A DNA stretch of 64,000 bases from CAWCQC01 sp963819905 (GTDB lineage Bacteria > Actinomycetota > Thermoleophilia > Gaiellales > Gaiellaceae). Each line of letters opens with the position of its first letter. Position 1 is the stretch's first letter. Below the pieces are notes generated by a model that did not search any database, had not been told where the DNA came from, and saw only the letters and a list, made by a program, of their open reading frames with translations. Below are positions 41,318-49,452 of this stretch, in pieces. Location of the stretch: contig CAWFXP010000009.1 of assembly GCA_963819905.1 (NCBI GenBank), positions 558,001 through 622,000 of the forward strand. The letters run 5' to 3'. The position numbers and the translations under genes were made by a program.

Positions 41318-42574
41318 GTGCCGCTCGAGCCGTCCCGCACCGTCGCCGAGCTCCGCGAGCTGCGAGAGCTGACCGGCGACGCCGACGGCGCCCAGCGCGT
41401 CTGCTGGACGGACACATGGGCGGCCGCCCGAGAATGGATGCGCGAGAAGCTCGCCGCTCTCCCCGTCGAGGTCGAAGTGGACGAGGCCGGCAACCAGTGG
41501 GCGACCCTCGCGGGTGATTCCCCCCGCGCCGTACTCATCGGCGGCCACATCGACTCCGTGCCGAACGGAGGCTGGCTCGACGGCTGCCTGAACGTCCTCG
41601 GCGGGCTCGAGGTGTTGCGCCGCCTGGCGGAGGACGGCCCGCCGCCGGTCACGGTCAGGCTCGTCGACTGGGCCGACGAGGAGGGAGCCCGCTTCGGCCG
41701 CAGCCTGCTCGGATCGAGCGCCGCCGCCGGCTCGATGCGCGACCAGGGCGAGCTCCGCCGGCTCCAGGATGCCGACGGTGTGTCGCTGCCCGATGCGCTC
41801 GCCGCCCACGGAGTCGAGCTCGACCGGATGAGCGACGCCGGCAGCCGGCTCGACACGGCCGCCGCCTACCTGGAGCTGCACATCGAGCAGGGCCCGGTCC
41901 TCGAGAGCATGGGCCTGCCGCTCGGCGCGGTGCTCGGCACGTTCGGCGTGGAGCGCCACCGCGTCGTGTTTCGCGGTCAGGCGGCCCACGCCGGCTCGAC
42001 ACCGATGTCCGAGCGCCGGGACGCCCTCGCGGGCGTGGCGCGTCTCGAGCTCGAGATCCGGGAGATCGCCGACCGGGCGGGTGGCGGGGCGGTGTGCACG
42101 ATGGGCAGCGTCGTGACGAGGCCGGGCATCGTCACGTCGGTGGTGGAGGAGGCCGTCTGCCTGCTCGACCAGCGCAACCTGGACGCAGACCGGCTCGCCG
42201 CGATGCTGGCCGACGCCAGGGCGGCGAGCGAACGGTTCGCGGCGGAGGAGCGGATCGACGTCTCCTGGGAGCGGATCTGGGGCATCGAGCCGATCCTCTT
42301 CGACGAGACGCTGGTCGGCTTCTGCGACGAGGCGATCCGCGAGGTCGCAGGCACCTCACACCGCCTGCCGAGCGGCCCGTTGCACGACGCGGCCGAGGTC
42401 TCGCGGGCCGGCATCCCGACCGTGATGCTGTTCGTCCAGAGCCTCCGCGGCCTCTCGCACACGAAGCTCGAGGACACGAGGCCCGAGCACCTCGAGCTGA
42501 GCGTGCAGGCGCTCGACCGGCTGGCCGACCGGACGATCGAGTGGGTGGCCGGCGGAGGCGGGCGCGTAGGCTAG
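41318..42574 (+). CDS. M20-family amidase (N-carbamoyl-L-amino acid / allantoate amidohydrolase-like)
   Basis: Metal-dependent hydrolase of 418 aa. Metal ligands are visible in LIGGHIDSVPNGGWLDGCLN near residue 70 (His and two Asp), RLVDWADEEGARFGRSLLGS near 113 (Glu pair), AYLELHIEQGPVLESMGLPL near 187 (His) and LRGLSHTKLEDTRPEHLEL near 380 (His). The dimerisation domain includes VFRGQAAHAGSTPMSERRDA near 215. This is the HyuC/AllC group, which cleaves carbamoyl amides, so it could finish a hydantoin pathway begun by hyuAB 4 kb away; that link is inference. Confidence 0.88.
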   Translation: MPLEPSRTVAELRELRELTGDADGAQRVCWTDTWAAAREWMREKLAALPVEVEVDEAGNQWATLAGDSPRAVLIGGHIDSVPNGGWLDGCLNVLGGLEVLRRLAEDGPPPVTVRLVDWADEEGARFGRSLLGSSAAAGSMRDQGELRRLQDADGVSLPDALAAHGVELDRMSDAGSRLDTAAAYLELHIEQGPVLESMGLPLGAVLGTFGVERHRVVFRGQAAHAGSTPMSERRDALAGVARLELEIREIADRAGGGAVCTMGSVVTRPGIVTSVVEEAVCLLDQRNLDADRLAAMLADARAASERFAAEERIDVSWERIWGIEPILFDETLVGFCDEAIREVAGTSHRLPSGPLHDAAEVSRAGIPTVMLFVQSLRGLSHTKLEDTRPEHLELSVQALDRLADRTIEWVAGGGGRVG

Positions 42575-42637
42575 CTGTAGTTCCCAGATACGTTGTTGAC
42601 GATCTGAGGTAGCAACGAGCCCGGCCCATCCGGTCGA

Positions 42638-42661
42638 GGGCGGGACAGGTCCCGCCCCTAC
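42638..42661. repeat. Dispersed palindrome copy E (GGGCGGGAC type)
   Basis: GGGCGGGAC-AG-GTCCCGCCC followed by CTAC, the reverse orientation of copy A. It lies 64 bases after the amidase stop, with copy F 14 bases further on in opposite orientation. Confidence 0.85.
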
Positions 42662-42675
42662 AGCGTCCGCCAGGT

Positions 42676-42700
42676 GTAGGGGCCGGACCTGTCCGGCCCT
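42676..42700. repeat. Dispersed palindrome copy F (GGCCGGAC type)
   Basis: GTAGG-GGCCGGAC-CT-GTCCGGCCC, oriented opposite to copy E. The two occupy the 180-base gap between the convergent amidase and TPR genes; nothing else recognisable is in that gap. Confidence 0.85.
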
Positions 42701-42754
42701 GAGCTCGTCTCCGCCGGCCTGCGGACGAGCGCCTTGTTCGCGTCGATCGGGCCG

Positions 42755-44424
42755 TTATGCCGCCGCTCGCTCGAGCCGGCAGTAGCACGACGATCTGATC
42801 GGGACGTCCGCCCGCGCGAGGGCCACGTCGAGGCGCTGCTTCAGCATCGAAGCCTCGGTCGTCCGGCCGAGGCGGGTCAGGCACTCGTGGAGCCCGTGCA
42901 GGCTCCAGACGTTGTCCGGGTGCTGGCAGGCGCGTGAAAGCGTTCCGTCGAGGCCGAGGTCGGCGCGGTAGACGGCCTCCGCCTCCTCGACCTCCCCCTG
43001 CTCGAGCAGGAGCGCCCCGAGCGCGTGCCGGGTCGGCTGCATCCAGCCCCACGGTTCGTCGTAGGGGAGGTTGTCGTCGAGCTCGACCGATCGGCGCAGG
43101 TGGGCGAAGGCGGCGTCGTGGTTCCCCTTGCGGTACTCCACCTCCCCGGCGAGCATCTCGGCTGCGATCGCGAGGATGTCGTGGCAGCTGTTGTTGAAGA
43201 GGTAGCGCGAGGGTGGGACGGTCGCGACCGCCGCCTCGAAGAGCCCGCGCTGCTCCTCCGCGAGGTCGACGTCGCCGAGCGACGCGTAGGCGACCGCTTT
43301 CGCGTAGTGCTTCAGCGAGGTCGTGACGCAGAACAGCGTCCGGTCGTCCGGAAGAGGCTCGTCGAGGATGTCCTGCCAGCGTCCGAAGCGGACGAGCACG
43401 TGCATCTTCATCGGGACGAAGCTCTCGAGCCAGTCGGCCATCGGCGGCACCTCCACCCGAAGCAGCTCCTCGGGCAGCGTCGCGACCATCTCGTCGGCCG
43501 CCTCGAGCGCCGGGCCGAGCTGGCCGAGGAACATCGCGCCGTAGATCTTGAAGTGGTAGTCGTGGCAGCGGTAGAGGGAGTAGAAGTTGAGCGGCCCCTC
43601 GCGCTCGAGGAACTTCCGGTCCGCCTCGATCGCACGCTCGTTCGAGACGATGACGTCGCGGTACAGGCCGCAGAGGACGTCGATGTGCGTCGGCATATGG
43701 CGCAGGTGACCGGCGTCCGGGACGAGGTCGCGCAGCTGGTCTCCCGCGCGGAGCGCCCGCTCGGGGTGGGGCGACATCTCCATCAGGTGGACGTACATGT
43801 GCAGGAGGCCGGGGTGGAGCCCGTCCCGGCCGCTTCCATGTCCCGCAGGGCCCGCTCGAGCACCTCGATCGCCTCGACCGTGTTCGCACCGGCTGCAGCC
43901 TCGCCCGTCCGCAGGTCCCACAGCTGCCACGGGGTGCGGTTCATGAGCGCCTCCGCGAACAGGGTCGCGACGTCGAGGTCGTCGGAGAACTCGGCGTAGA
44001 CGTCTCGCATCGCGGCGGCGTAGTCGTCGTTCCAGATCGTGCAGTCCTCGAGCGGCTTGGGCACGGGCGACGGGTAGCGATGGCGGAGCGCCTCGATCAG
44101 CGCCCTCTCGACCGGGGTCGCTCCAGCCGCCAGCTCGAGCGCCCGCCGGGACGCGGCGTAGGCCTCGGTGACGGTCCGCTCCATGTCGACCTCGTCGAAG
44201 GCCTCCCACGCTTTGTTGTAGTTCGGCCCCGCGGCGTAGCCGATGCCCCACTGCGCCATCGCGCAGTCGGGATCGAGCTCGGCCGCCCGGCGAAAGCAGC
44301 GGACCGACTCGTCGTGGTTGTACGCGTAGCACCAGACCAGCCCGCGGTCGAACCAGAGCTGGGCGTCGGCGGACGACGTCGAGACGGCCCTGCCGTAGCT
44401 CCCGAGGTGGTAGTAGTCGGCCAT
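42755..44424 (-). pseudogene. Tetratricopeptide repeat protein, frameshifted
   Basis: From ATG 44424 (GGGAGG upstream) the frame encodes MADYYHLGSYGRAVSTSSAD, LWFDRGLVWCYAYNHDESVR and CFRRAAELDPDCAMAQWGIG, a TPR start, up to EVLERALRDMEAAG near base 43830. Sensible protein then continues in another frame: DGLHPGLLHMYVHLMEMSPH, GHLRHMPTHIDVLCGLYRDV, further TPR-like helices, and ends at 42755. The span is 1,670 bases (3 x 556 + 2), so one base seems missing around CCGTCCCGGCC (43821-43831). The intact protein would be about 556 aa, possibly with a role in peptide or small-molecule binding (HMPTH motif). Decay or sequence error cannot be separated here. Confidence 0.75.
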
Positions 44425-44477
44425 TCGTGCACCTCCCGGATCGGTCGCTCGTGGGGCCGAGCGTAGACGATCCGCCC

Positions 44478-45260
44478 TCAGCGGATCCAGCGAGGCGCGG
44501 TGATCCCGTGCCTCACGAAGCGGGCCGGCGCTGACTCGCCGACCTTTCGCAGCCGGACGACCAGGCGGCCGTCGTGCTCCTCGACCGACGTGACGACCCA
44601 GGCGCGGCCGTCCACCTCGGAGCGCTCCACCTCGGCTCCCGGCTCGGGCGCCTCCGTGTGAGCGTGGCGCCAGATCTCACGTCCCTCGCCGTCCTCGCGG
44701 ATCCAGATCACCGGGCCCGCGGGGCCTGCGCCCGGATCGGTGCCGTCGCGCCACGCGGACAGCGGCTCGTAGGTCGGCTGTTCCTCCCGGGTTATCTCGC
44801 GCAGCGCGAGGCGCAGCTCCTCCGGCGTGGGGTTTCCCCAGTACCAGAACCCGCACCAGACCCCCCTGACCACGAGAGCCGAATCGAGGACGAACGTCAT
44901 CGGCAGGAACGGCCGGTGCTTGGCGTCGGTGAGCTCGAGGATCCCGAGCTCCTCGGCCACACGCCGGTCGGCGTCCGACAGGAACGGGAAGTCGGCTCCG
45001 AGCCCTGCCCGGAAGGCGCCGTTCACGTACGGCTCGTCGGTCGTGATCGCGACGATCTTGCCGTACTCGCGCTGGATCTCGTCCTGCATGTCGACGAGGC
45101 CGCGGACTCGAACCTGCTCCTTGGGACACCACCACCCACGCACGAACGCGACCAGGAACGGCCCGTCCCCCGGTATCGCGCTCAACGTCACCGGCTCTCC
45201 CGAGTGGTTCGGGAGCGTGAGGTCCGGGAACCTGCTCCCGGGAGCGGGAACCTCGCCCAT
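44478..45260 (-). CDS. Peroxiredoxin-like (AhpC/TSA) protein with C-terminal extension
   Basis: A 260-aa protein. Residues 1-155 form a thioredoxin-like AhpC/TSA domain: PAPGSRFPDLTLPNHSGEPV at the start, VAFVRGWWCPKEQVRVRGL near residue 35 with the peroxidatic Cys in the WCP context, IVAITTDEPYVNGAFRAGLG near 70 and FVLDSALVVRGVWCGFWYWG near 122. The remaining 100 residues (from PAGPVIWIREDGEGREIWRH) form a separate beta-rich region I do not recognise. ATG 45260 overlaps the upstream stop (TGATG). Confidence 0.75.
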   Translation of the reverse strand: MGEVPAPGSRFPDLTLPNHSGEPVTLSAIPGDGPFLVAFVRGWWCPKEQVRVRGLVDMQDEIQREYGKIVAITTDEPYVNGAFRAGLGADFPFLSDADRRVAEELGILELTDAKHRPFLPMTFVLDSALVVRGVWCGFWYWGNPTPEELRLALREITREEQPTYEPLSAWRDGTDPGAGPAGPVIWIREDGEGREIWRHAHTEAPEPGAEVERSEVDGRAWVVTSVEEHDGRLVVRLRKVGESAPARFVRHGITAPRWIR

Positions 45261-45952
45261 CAGGAGCCGCCCTCGCCGTTCTCTGGGCGAAGCGGCGGAG
45301 GTAGCAGCGGCGAGCGGGGCTCGACTCCCATCTCCCGGGGGCGGGCGAGCGCCTCGAACGCGAGCACCGTATCCGCGACGGGGACGTCTTCGAGGTGCTG
45401 CTCGCGCGTCTCGAACGAGCGAAGTGTCCGCTCGAGCCCGTCCGCATAGAGGTCCGGGTCGTGGCGGGCGAGCCCCGTGAGCGCGTCGGCGACCGACCGG
45501 GGGAAACGGTCCCCGGGCTCGTCTCGGAGGCTTTCCGCGAGCCGACCGGCGTCGGCGTCCCGGCCGAGCACGAGCTCGGCGAGCGCAGCCGCGTAGCGGC
45601 CGATCGGCGAATCGGACTCCGCCGGTGACAGCGTGAGCGCCCAGCGCGCATCCGCTGCTGCCCCCTCGGCATCGTCACTCAGCAGCCGCATCTTGACGGC
45701 CCCGATCGGCCGTCCCCAGCTCCCCGGTGGGGCGCCCGCGTAGCTCTCGCGATACCGGGTCGCCGCCAGTCGAAACCACGTCCGCGCGTCGTCCCCGCGA
45801 CCGGCCATGAGGCTGGCGAGACCCGCTCCTGCGGCCGCGTTGGCCACCCGCACGAGCTGCTTCTGACGGGCGTCGGCGCCGTCCGGGAGGCGGGCCAGGC
45901 CGTCGCGGTAGCGTCGCTCCTCACGCTCCACGTGGGCTTGCCAGGCCTCCAC
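45260..45952 (-). CDS. Imm49-like helical-repeat protein
   Basis: A 230-aa, alpha-helical, Ala/Arg-rich protein. GTG 45952 follows TAGTCT by seven bases, so it looks leaderless. The segments VANAAAGAGLASLMAGRGDD, FRLAATRYRESYAGAPPGSW and GRPIGAVKMRLLSDDAEGAA form TPR-like hairpins, and the C-terminal VADTVLAFEALARPREMGVE resembles the ending of Imm49-family proteins. Imm49 was named as a toxin immunity family, but chromosomal relatives without toxins are known; no toxin is seen here. Function open. Confidence 0.55.
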   Translation of the reverse strand: MEAWQAHVEREERRYRDGLARLPDGADARQKQLVRVANAAAGAGLASLMAGRGDDARTWFRLAATRYRESYAGAPPGSWGRPIGAVKMRLLSDDAEGAAADARWALTLSPAESDSPIGRYAAALAELVLGRDADAGRLAESLRDEPGDRFPRSVADALTGLARHDPDLYADGLERTLRSFETREQHLEDVPVADTVLAFEALARPREMGVEPRSPLLPPPLRPENGEGGS

Positions 45953-45959
45953 CCGTGCG

Positions 45960-45965
45960 AGACTA
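45960..45965 (-). promoter_or_regulatory. -10 box TAGTCT for leaderless gene 45952
   Basis: Minus-strand TAGTCT is followed by seven bases and the GTG at 45952. The divergent helicase gene begins about 100 bases away. Confidence 0.5.
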
Positions 45966-46062
45966 CCCCTCCCGGTTGCGCGCGGCGACCGGTGGAGTAT
46001 GCTTACCTCGAGCAGCACGTCCTGCTCGGCGCGCCTCCCAACCCTGATTCCTGGCGGCGCGC

Positions 46063-48510
46063 ATGGCTTGCCCACAGATGCAAGAACAGGCAGAGCACTC
46101 GACAACGATGTCGGCTAGGGCCGATCAGCTCGCGGCTACAGCCGCGCGGGTGGAAGCGTGGGCCGGTGAGCCTCTGCTGCAGCCCGACGAGAACCCGGCG
46201 GAGGCACTCGTCGAGGGCTCCGGCCGGCGGCGCGCGCTCGACGCGGCGCTCGTCGAGATGGACGAGGGGCGCAGGGTGCCCTCGCCGTCGTGGAAGGTCA
46301 ACTACGCGCTCATGCTCGGTCTCGAGCGGGTCCTCGGCGAGGAGCGCCCTCATCTCGCCTCGGGGACGGAGCTCCGGCGCCATCAGATCGACGCGCTCGC
46401 CGGAATGCTGACCGAGCTCATCTCCCGCCACGAGGAGCACCCGGACGGCGTGAACGGCGGTCCCGAAGCCGACGAAGACGAGGACGACGACGCCGAGGAG
46501 GACGGCGAGGAGCTCGACGACGAGGAAGTCGAGATCGCGGACGATCCCGGCGCGGAGCGGCGGTTCCGCTTCCGCCATCCGACCGCGTCCGGGAAGACGA
46601 TCGCGGCCGCCGGCTTCGTCGAGGCTGCGCGGACGATGGGCGTCCTCATCCTGACGCATCGGCGGCTTCTCGTCAGCCAGTTCACGCGCGACCTGACCGA
46701 CGAGGGGTACGGACCGCGCCTCTGCGATCCCGTGCTCGAGGGCCTCGACCCGCTCCGCGGCAACCCCCTGACCATCCAGACCTACGCCTGGTTCGCCCGC
46801 CACGTCGGCTCGCTGTCGAGGACCGCCTACCAGCTCGTCATCTGTGACGAGGCCCACACCGCCCTCGGCGAGAAGACGAGCGCCGCCATCCGCAGCCTCA
46901 CCGAGCCCATCTACATCGGCATGACGGCGACCGAGGAGCTGATCGCGAAGCAGGTCTCCGACGTGTTCCCGGCCTCGGTCGACGACCTGCCGCTCGGCGA
47001 CGCGGCCCGCCGCGGCCTGATCGCCCCGCTTCGCTGCCTGCGCGTGCCTCCGGCCGCCGCGATCTCGTCGGTACCGATCGTCGGCGGCGACTACGACCAG
47101 GAGGCTCTGGCGAAGGTGCTCGACCACGAGCTCATCAACCAGGCCGCGGCGAGCCTCTACCGTGACCGCTTCGACGCGACGCCCGGCATCGTCTATGCCG
47201 CCGGGGTCGACCACGCCTACAACCTCGCCCGGGAGTTCCGGGCGGCCGGCCTGAAGGCCGAGGCCGTAAGCGGTCGCACGCCGCCGCTGCGCCTCGCCGA
47301 GACGCTCGCCGCCTACGAGCGCGGCGAGATCAACGTCCTGATCAACGCCCAGCTCCTGGCCGAGGGCTGGAACTCACCGCGGGCGACCGTGTGCATGCAC
47401 CTGGCGCCGACGGCGAGCCGCCGGGTCTACCAGCAGCGAATCGGCCGGATCATGCGGATCCATCCGCGCAAGGAGGCGGGTGTCGTCGTCGACTTCATCG
47501 ATCCGGCGGCAACCCACAACGACCGGACGATCACGCTCCATACGCTGCTCGACGCCGACTTCTACCGGCCGGGCGCGCGCGTCACGCCGGCGCCGCGCCG
47601 CCGGATGCAGCGCCGGGCGCGGCGGAAGCTGTCGCCGGCGTCCTGGCTCGTGCCGGTCACGCCCGATGCGCGACGCCGGCTGGCCGTCATCGGCCGCGAG
47701 TGGCAGCGGGTCGACCCCTCGCGCCTCGCCGACGACGAGCAGGAGCTCTGGGCGCGGATCGCCGGCCGTCAGCTTCGCTACGACGAGCGCCAGCAGTTCG
47801 CGGAGAAGCTGGCGCGGGCGAGCCGCGAGTGCCGCGAGATGTTCCTCATGAGCTGTGCCGCCGAGAACCCGAACCGGCGTCTCCGCCTGCAGGCCCTCGG
47901 CGACCGGGTTGCTACGTCGATCGACCGGGCGAGCTTCGACGATCTGGTCACGATCGTGATCTCGTCCCCGACCTGGGAGAAGGACCGCGTGCAGGGCGTC
48001 CGAATCCTTCTGCGCGCCGCCGCCGAGGGCAAGGTCGACGCTCCCGAGGAGATCGTTGCCCGCTGGGTGTGGCGGATGGCGAAGGCAACCCGAAAGCTCC
48101 AGGACCGGCGGGCGAGCGCCGAGCTCCCCGACGCCAAGCGGTTGCTCGGCGCGCTTGCGAACTCGCGCGGGCACCGCCACGAGGAGAACGCCGCGCGGCT
48201 CGTGAACGTCGCGCTCGAGCAGCCGCGCCAGGTCGCGGCCGCCCTGCTCGCCTCGGCCGAGGGATACACGCCGACGGCGCAGCAGCTGATCGACGCCGCC
48301 CGGGCACGAATCGGGACGATCGAACAGGTCGCCGAGGCGCTCGCCGAGAACCTGCCGGCCCCGAAGAACCCGACGGGCAAGTCCCGCCGGCGCAGGCGGC
48401 GCAAGAAGCGGGTCGACGGCGCCGAGGCGCAGGTGCAGCCGAACGGTTCGGAGCCGGAGCCGGCTGCGACCGCCGAGCCGGCGCCGGCGCAGCCCGTCGA
48501 GGCCGCCTAA
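46063..48510 (+). CDS. SF2 DEAD/DEAH-box helicase with acidic insert
   Basis: An 815-aa ATP-dependent helicase-like protein. Motifs: LRRHQIDALAGMLTEL near residue 105, Walker A HPTASGKTIAAAGFVEAART near 172, motif II VICDEAHTALGEKTSAAIRS, motif III YIGMTATEELIA, and helicase-C motifs LINAQLLAEGWNSPRATVCM and YQQRIGRIMRIHPRKEAGVV. Between RHQ and Walker A lies a 26-residue stretch almost all Asp/Glu (residues 136-161), unusual at that place. The C-terminus is Lys/Arg-rich (KSRRRRRRKKRV) then Pro/Ala/Glu-rich. The start may be ATG 46063 or ATG 46108. It resembles type III restriction/UvrB-like helicases but no methyltransferase is nearby. Confidence 0.85.
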   Translation: MACPQMQEQAEHSTTMSARADQLAATAARVEAWAGEPLLQPDENPAEALVEGSGRRRALDAALVEMDEGRRVPSPSWKVNYALMLGLERVLGEERPHLASGTELRRHQIDALAGMLTELISRHEEHPDGVNGGPEADEDEDDDAEEDGEELDDEEVEIADDPGAERRFRFRHPTASGKTIAAAGFVEAARTMGVLILTHRRLLVSQFTRDLTDEGYGPRLCDPVLEGLDPLRGNPLTIQTYAWFARHVGSLSRTAYQLVICDEAHTALGEKTSAAIRSLTEPIYIGMTATEELIAKQVSDVFPASVDDLPLGDAARRGLIAPLRCLRVPPAAAISSVPIVGGDYDQEALAKVLDHELINQAAASLYRDRFDATPGIVYAAGVDHAYNLAREFRAAGLKAEAVSGRTPPLRLAETLAAYERGEINVLINAQLLAEGWNSPRATVCMHLAPTASRRVYQQRIGRIMRIHPRKEAGVVVDFIDPAATHNDRTITLHTLLDADFYRPGARVTPAPRRRMQRRARRKLSPASWLVPVTPDARRRLAVIGREWQRVDPSRLADDEQELWARIAGRQLRYDERQQFAEKLARASRECREMFLMSCAAENPNRRLRLQALGDRVATSIDRASFDDLVTIVISSPTWEKDRVQGVRILLRAAAEGKVDAPEEIVARWVWRMAKATRKLQDRRASAELPDAKRLLGALANSRGHRHEENAARLVNVALEQPRQVAAALLASAEGYTPTAQQLIDAARARIGTIEQVAEALAENLPAPKNPTGKSRRRRRRKKRVDGAEAQVQPNGSEPEPAATAEPAPAQPVEAA

Positions 48511-49364
48511 CCCTCCGCGTCCTCCTCCTCTTCCTCCCGGCGGCGCGCCTCGTGCTCCCGGAGGAAGCGCGTCAGCTCCGCGGCGAGCGTCTCGCCGGAG
48601 GGGAGATCGTCCTCCTCCTCGAGCCGGTCTGCCCGCCGCTCGAGCTCGCGGACGTAGGCCTCGGTCTCCTCGTCCGCAGCGACGGCCTCGCTCACCTGTC
48701 GCTCGTAGACCTCGCCCGCGCGCTCGAGCTCGGAGAGGTCGAGCTCCGCGCCGAGGAGCTCGCCGAGCCGGGAGCAGAGAGCGTAGGCCGCGCGCGGGCT
48801 CGGAGCCAGTGACGCGTAGTGGGGGACTGCGGCCCAGAGGCTCGCCGAGGGGATGGCCGCCTCGCGGCACGCGTCGTGGAGCACGCCGACGATGCCGGTC
48901 GGCCCCTCGTAGCGGGACGCGGCGAGCCCGAGCTCCTCGACGAGCGCAGGGTCGCTCGCGGCGCCTGTGACCGGGCTCGGACGCGTGTGGGGAACGTCGG
49001 CGAGGAGCGCGCCGAGGGTGATGACCAGCTCGACCCCGAGCTCCTTTGCCAGGCCCACGATCTCGCCGCTGAAGGTCCGCCAGCGCGTGTTCGGCTCGAT
49101 CCCGAGGAGCAGGACGGCGTCACGCTCGGCAGCGGGCGGCTCCGGCGCCACCGCGGCGCGGAAGAACGCGTTCTCCGGCCAGTCGATGCGCCGTGTCACT
49201 CCTTCTTCGAGCGACACGTGCGGACGCACGGCCTGGAAGTCGAAGAACTCCTCCGGGTCGATGTCGGCGAACCGCTCCGCGTCCCAGGCGCGGGCCAGAT
49301 AGCCGGCGGCGAGCGATGCTCCCTGCGCGCCGTCGTTCCAGCCCCGAAACGCAGCGACGAGCAC
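48507..49364 (-). CDS. PAC2 (proteasome assembly chaperone) family protein
   Basis: A 285-aa PAC2-family protein as given from GTG 49364. It shows VAAFRGWNDGAQGASLAAGY at the start, VLLLGIEPNTRWRTFSGEIV near residue 87, LGALLADVPHTRPSPVTGAA near 118 and GPTGIVGVLHDACREAAIPS near 153, followed by an acidic coiled tail. Actinobacterial PAC2 proteins are common next to no fixed partner. Homologues usually have about 15 more N-terminal residues: upstream in frame comes AHLRIDSRPSLRQP with no ATG/GTG/TTG, but TACACT at 49419-49424 sits six bases before an in-frame ATC (49410-49412), discussed as a finding. The 3' end overlaps the helicase stop by four bases. Confidence 0.78.
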   Translation of the reverse strand: MLVAAFRGWNDGAQGASLAAGYLARAWDAERFADIDPEEFFDFQAVRPHVSLEEGVTRRIDWPENAFFRAAVAPEPPAAERDAVLLLGIEPNTRWRTFSGEIVGLAKELGVELVITLGALLADVPHTRPSPVTGAASDPALVEELGLAASRYEGPTGIVGVLHDACREAAIPSASLWAAVPHYASLAPSPRAAYALCSRLGELLGAELDLSELERAGEVYERQVSEAVAADEETEAYVRELERRADRLEEEDDLPSGETLAAELTRFLREHEARRREEEEEDAEG

Positions 49365-49452
49365 CGGCTGGCGCAGGGAGGGACGGCTGTCGATGCGGAG
49401 GTGCGCGCCGATCCGCGGAGTGTACTCCCGCTCTCGCCCGCCAGAGCCCGCG

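Noticed and set aside
45260..45952. Imm49-like protein as part of a toxin-immunity locus
   Set aside because: No toxin-like or secreted polymorphic protein is adjacent; the partner gene is a peroxiredoxin-like enzyme.
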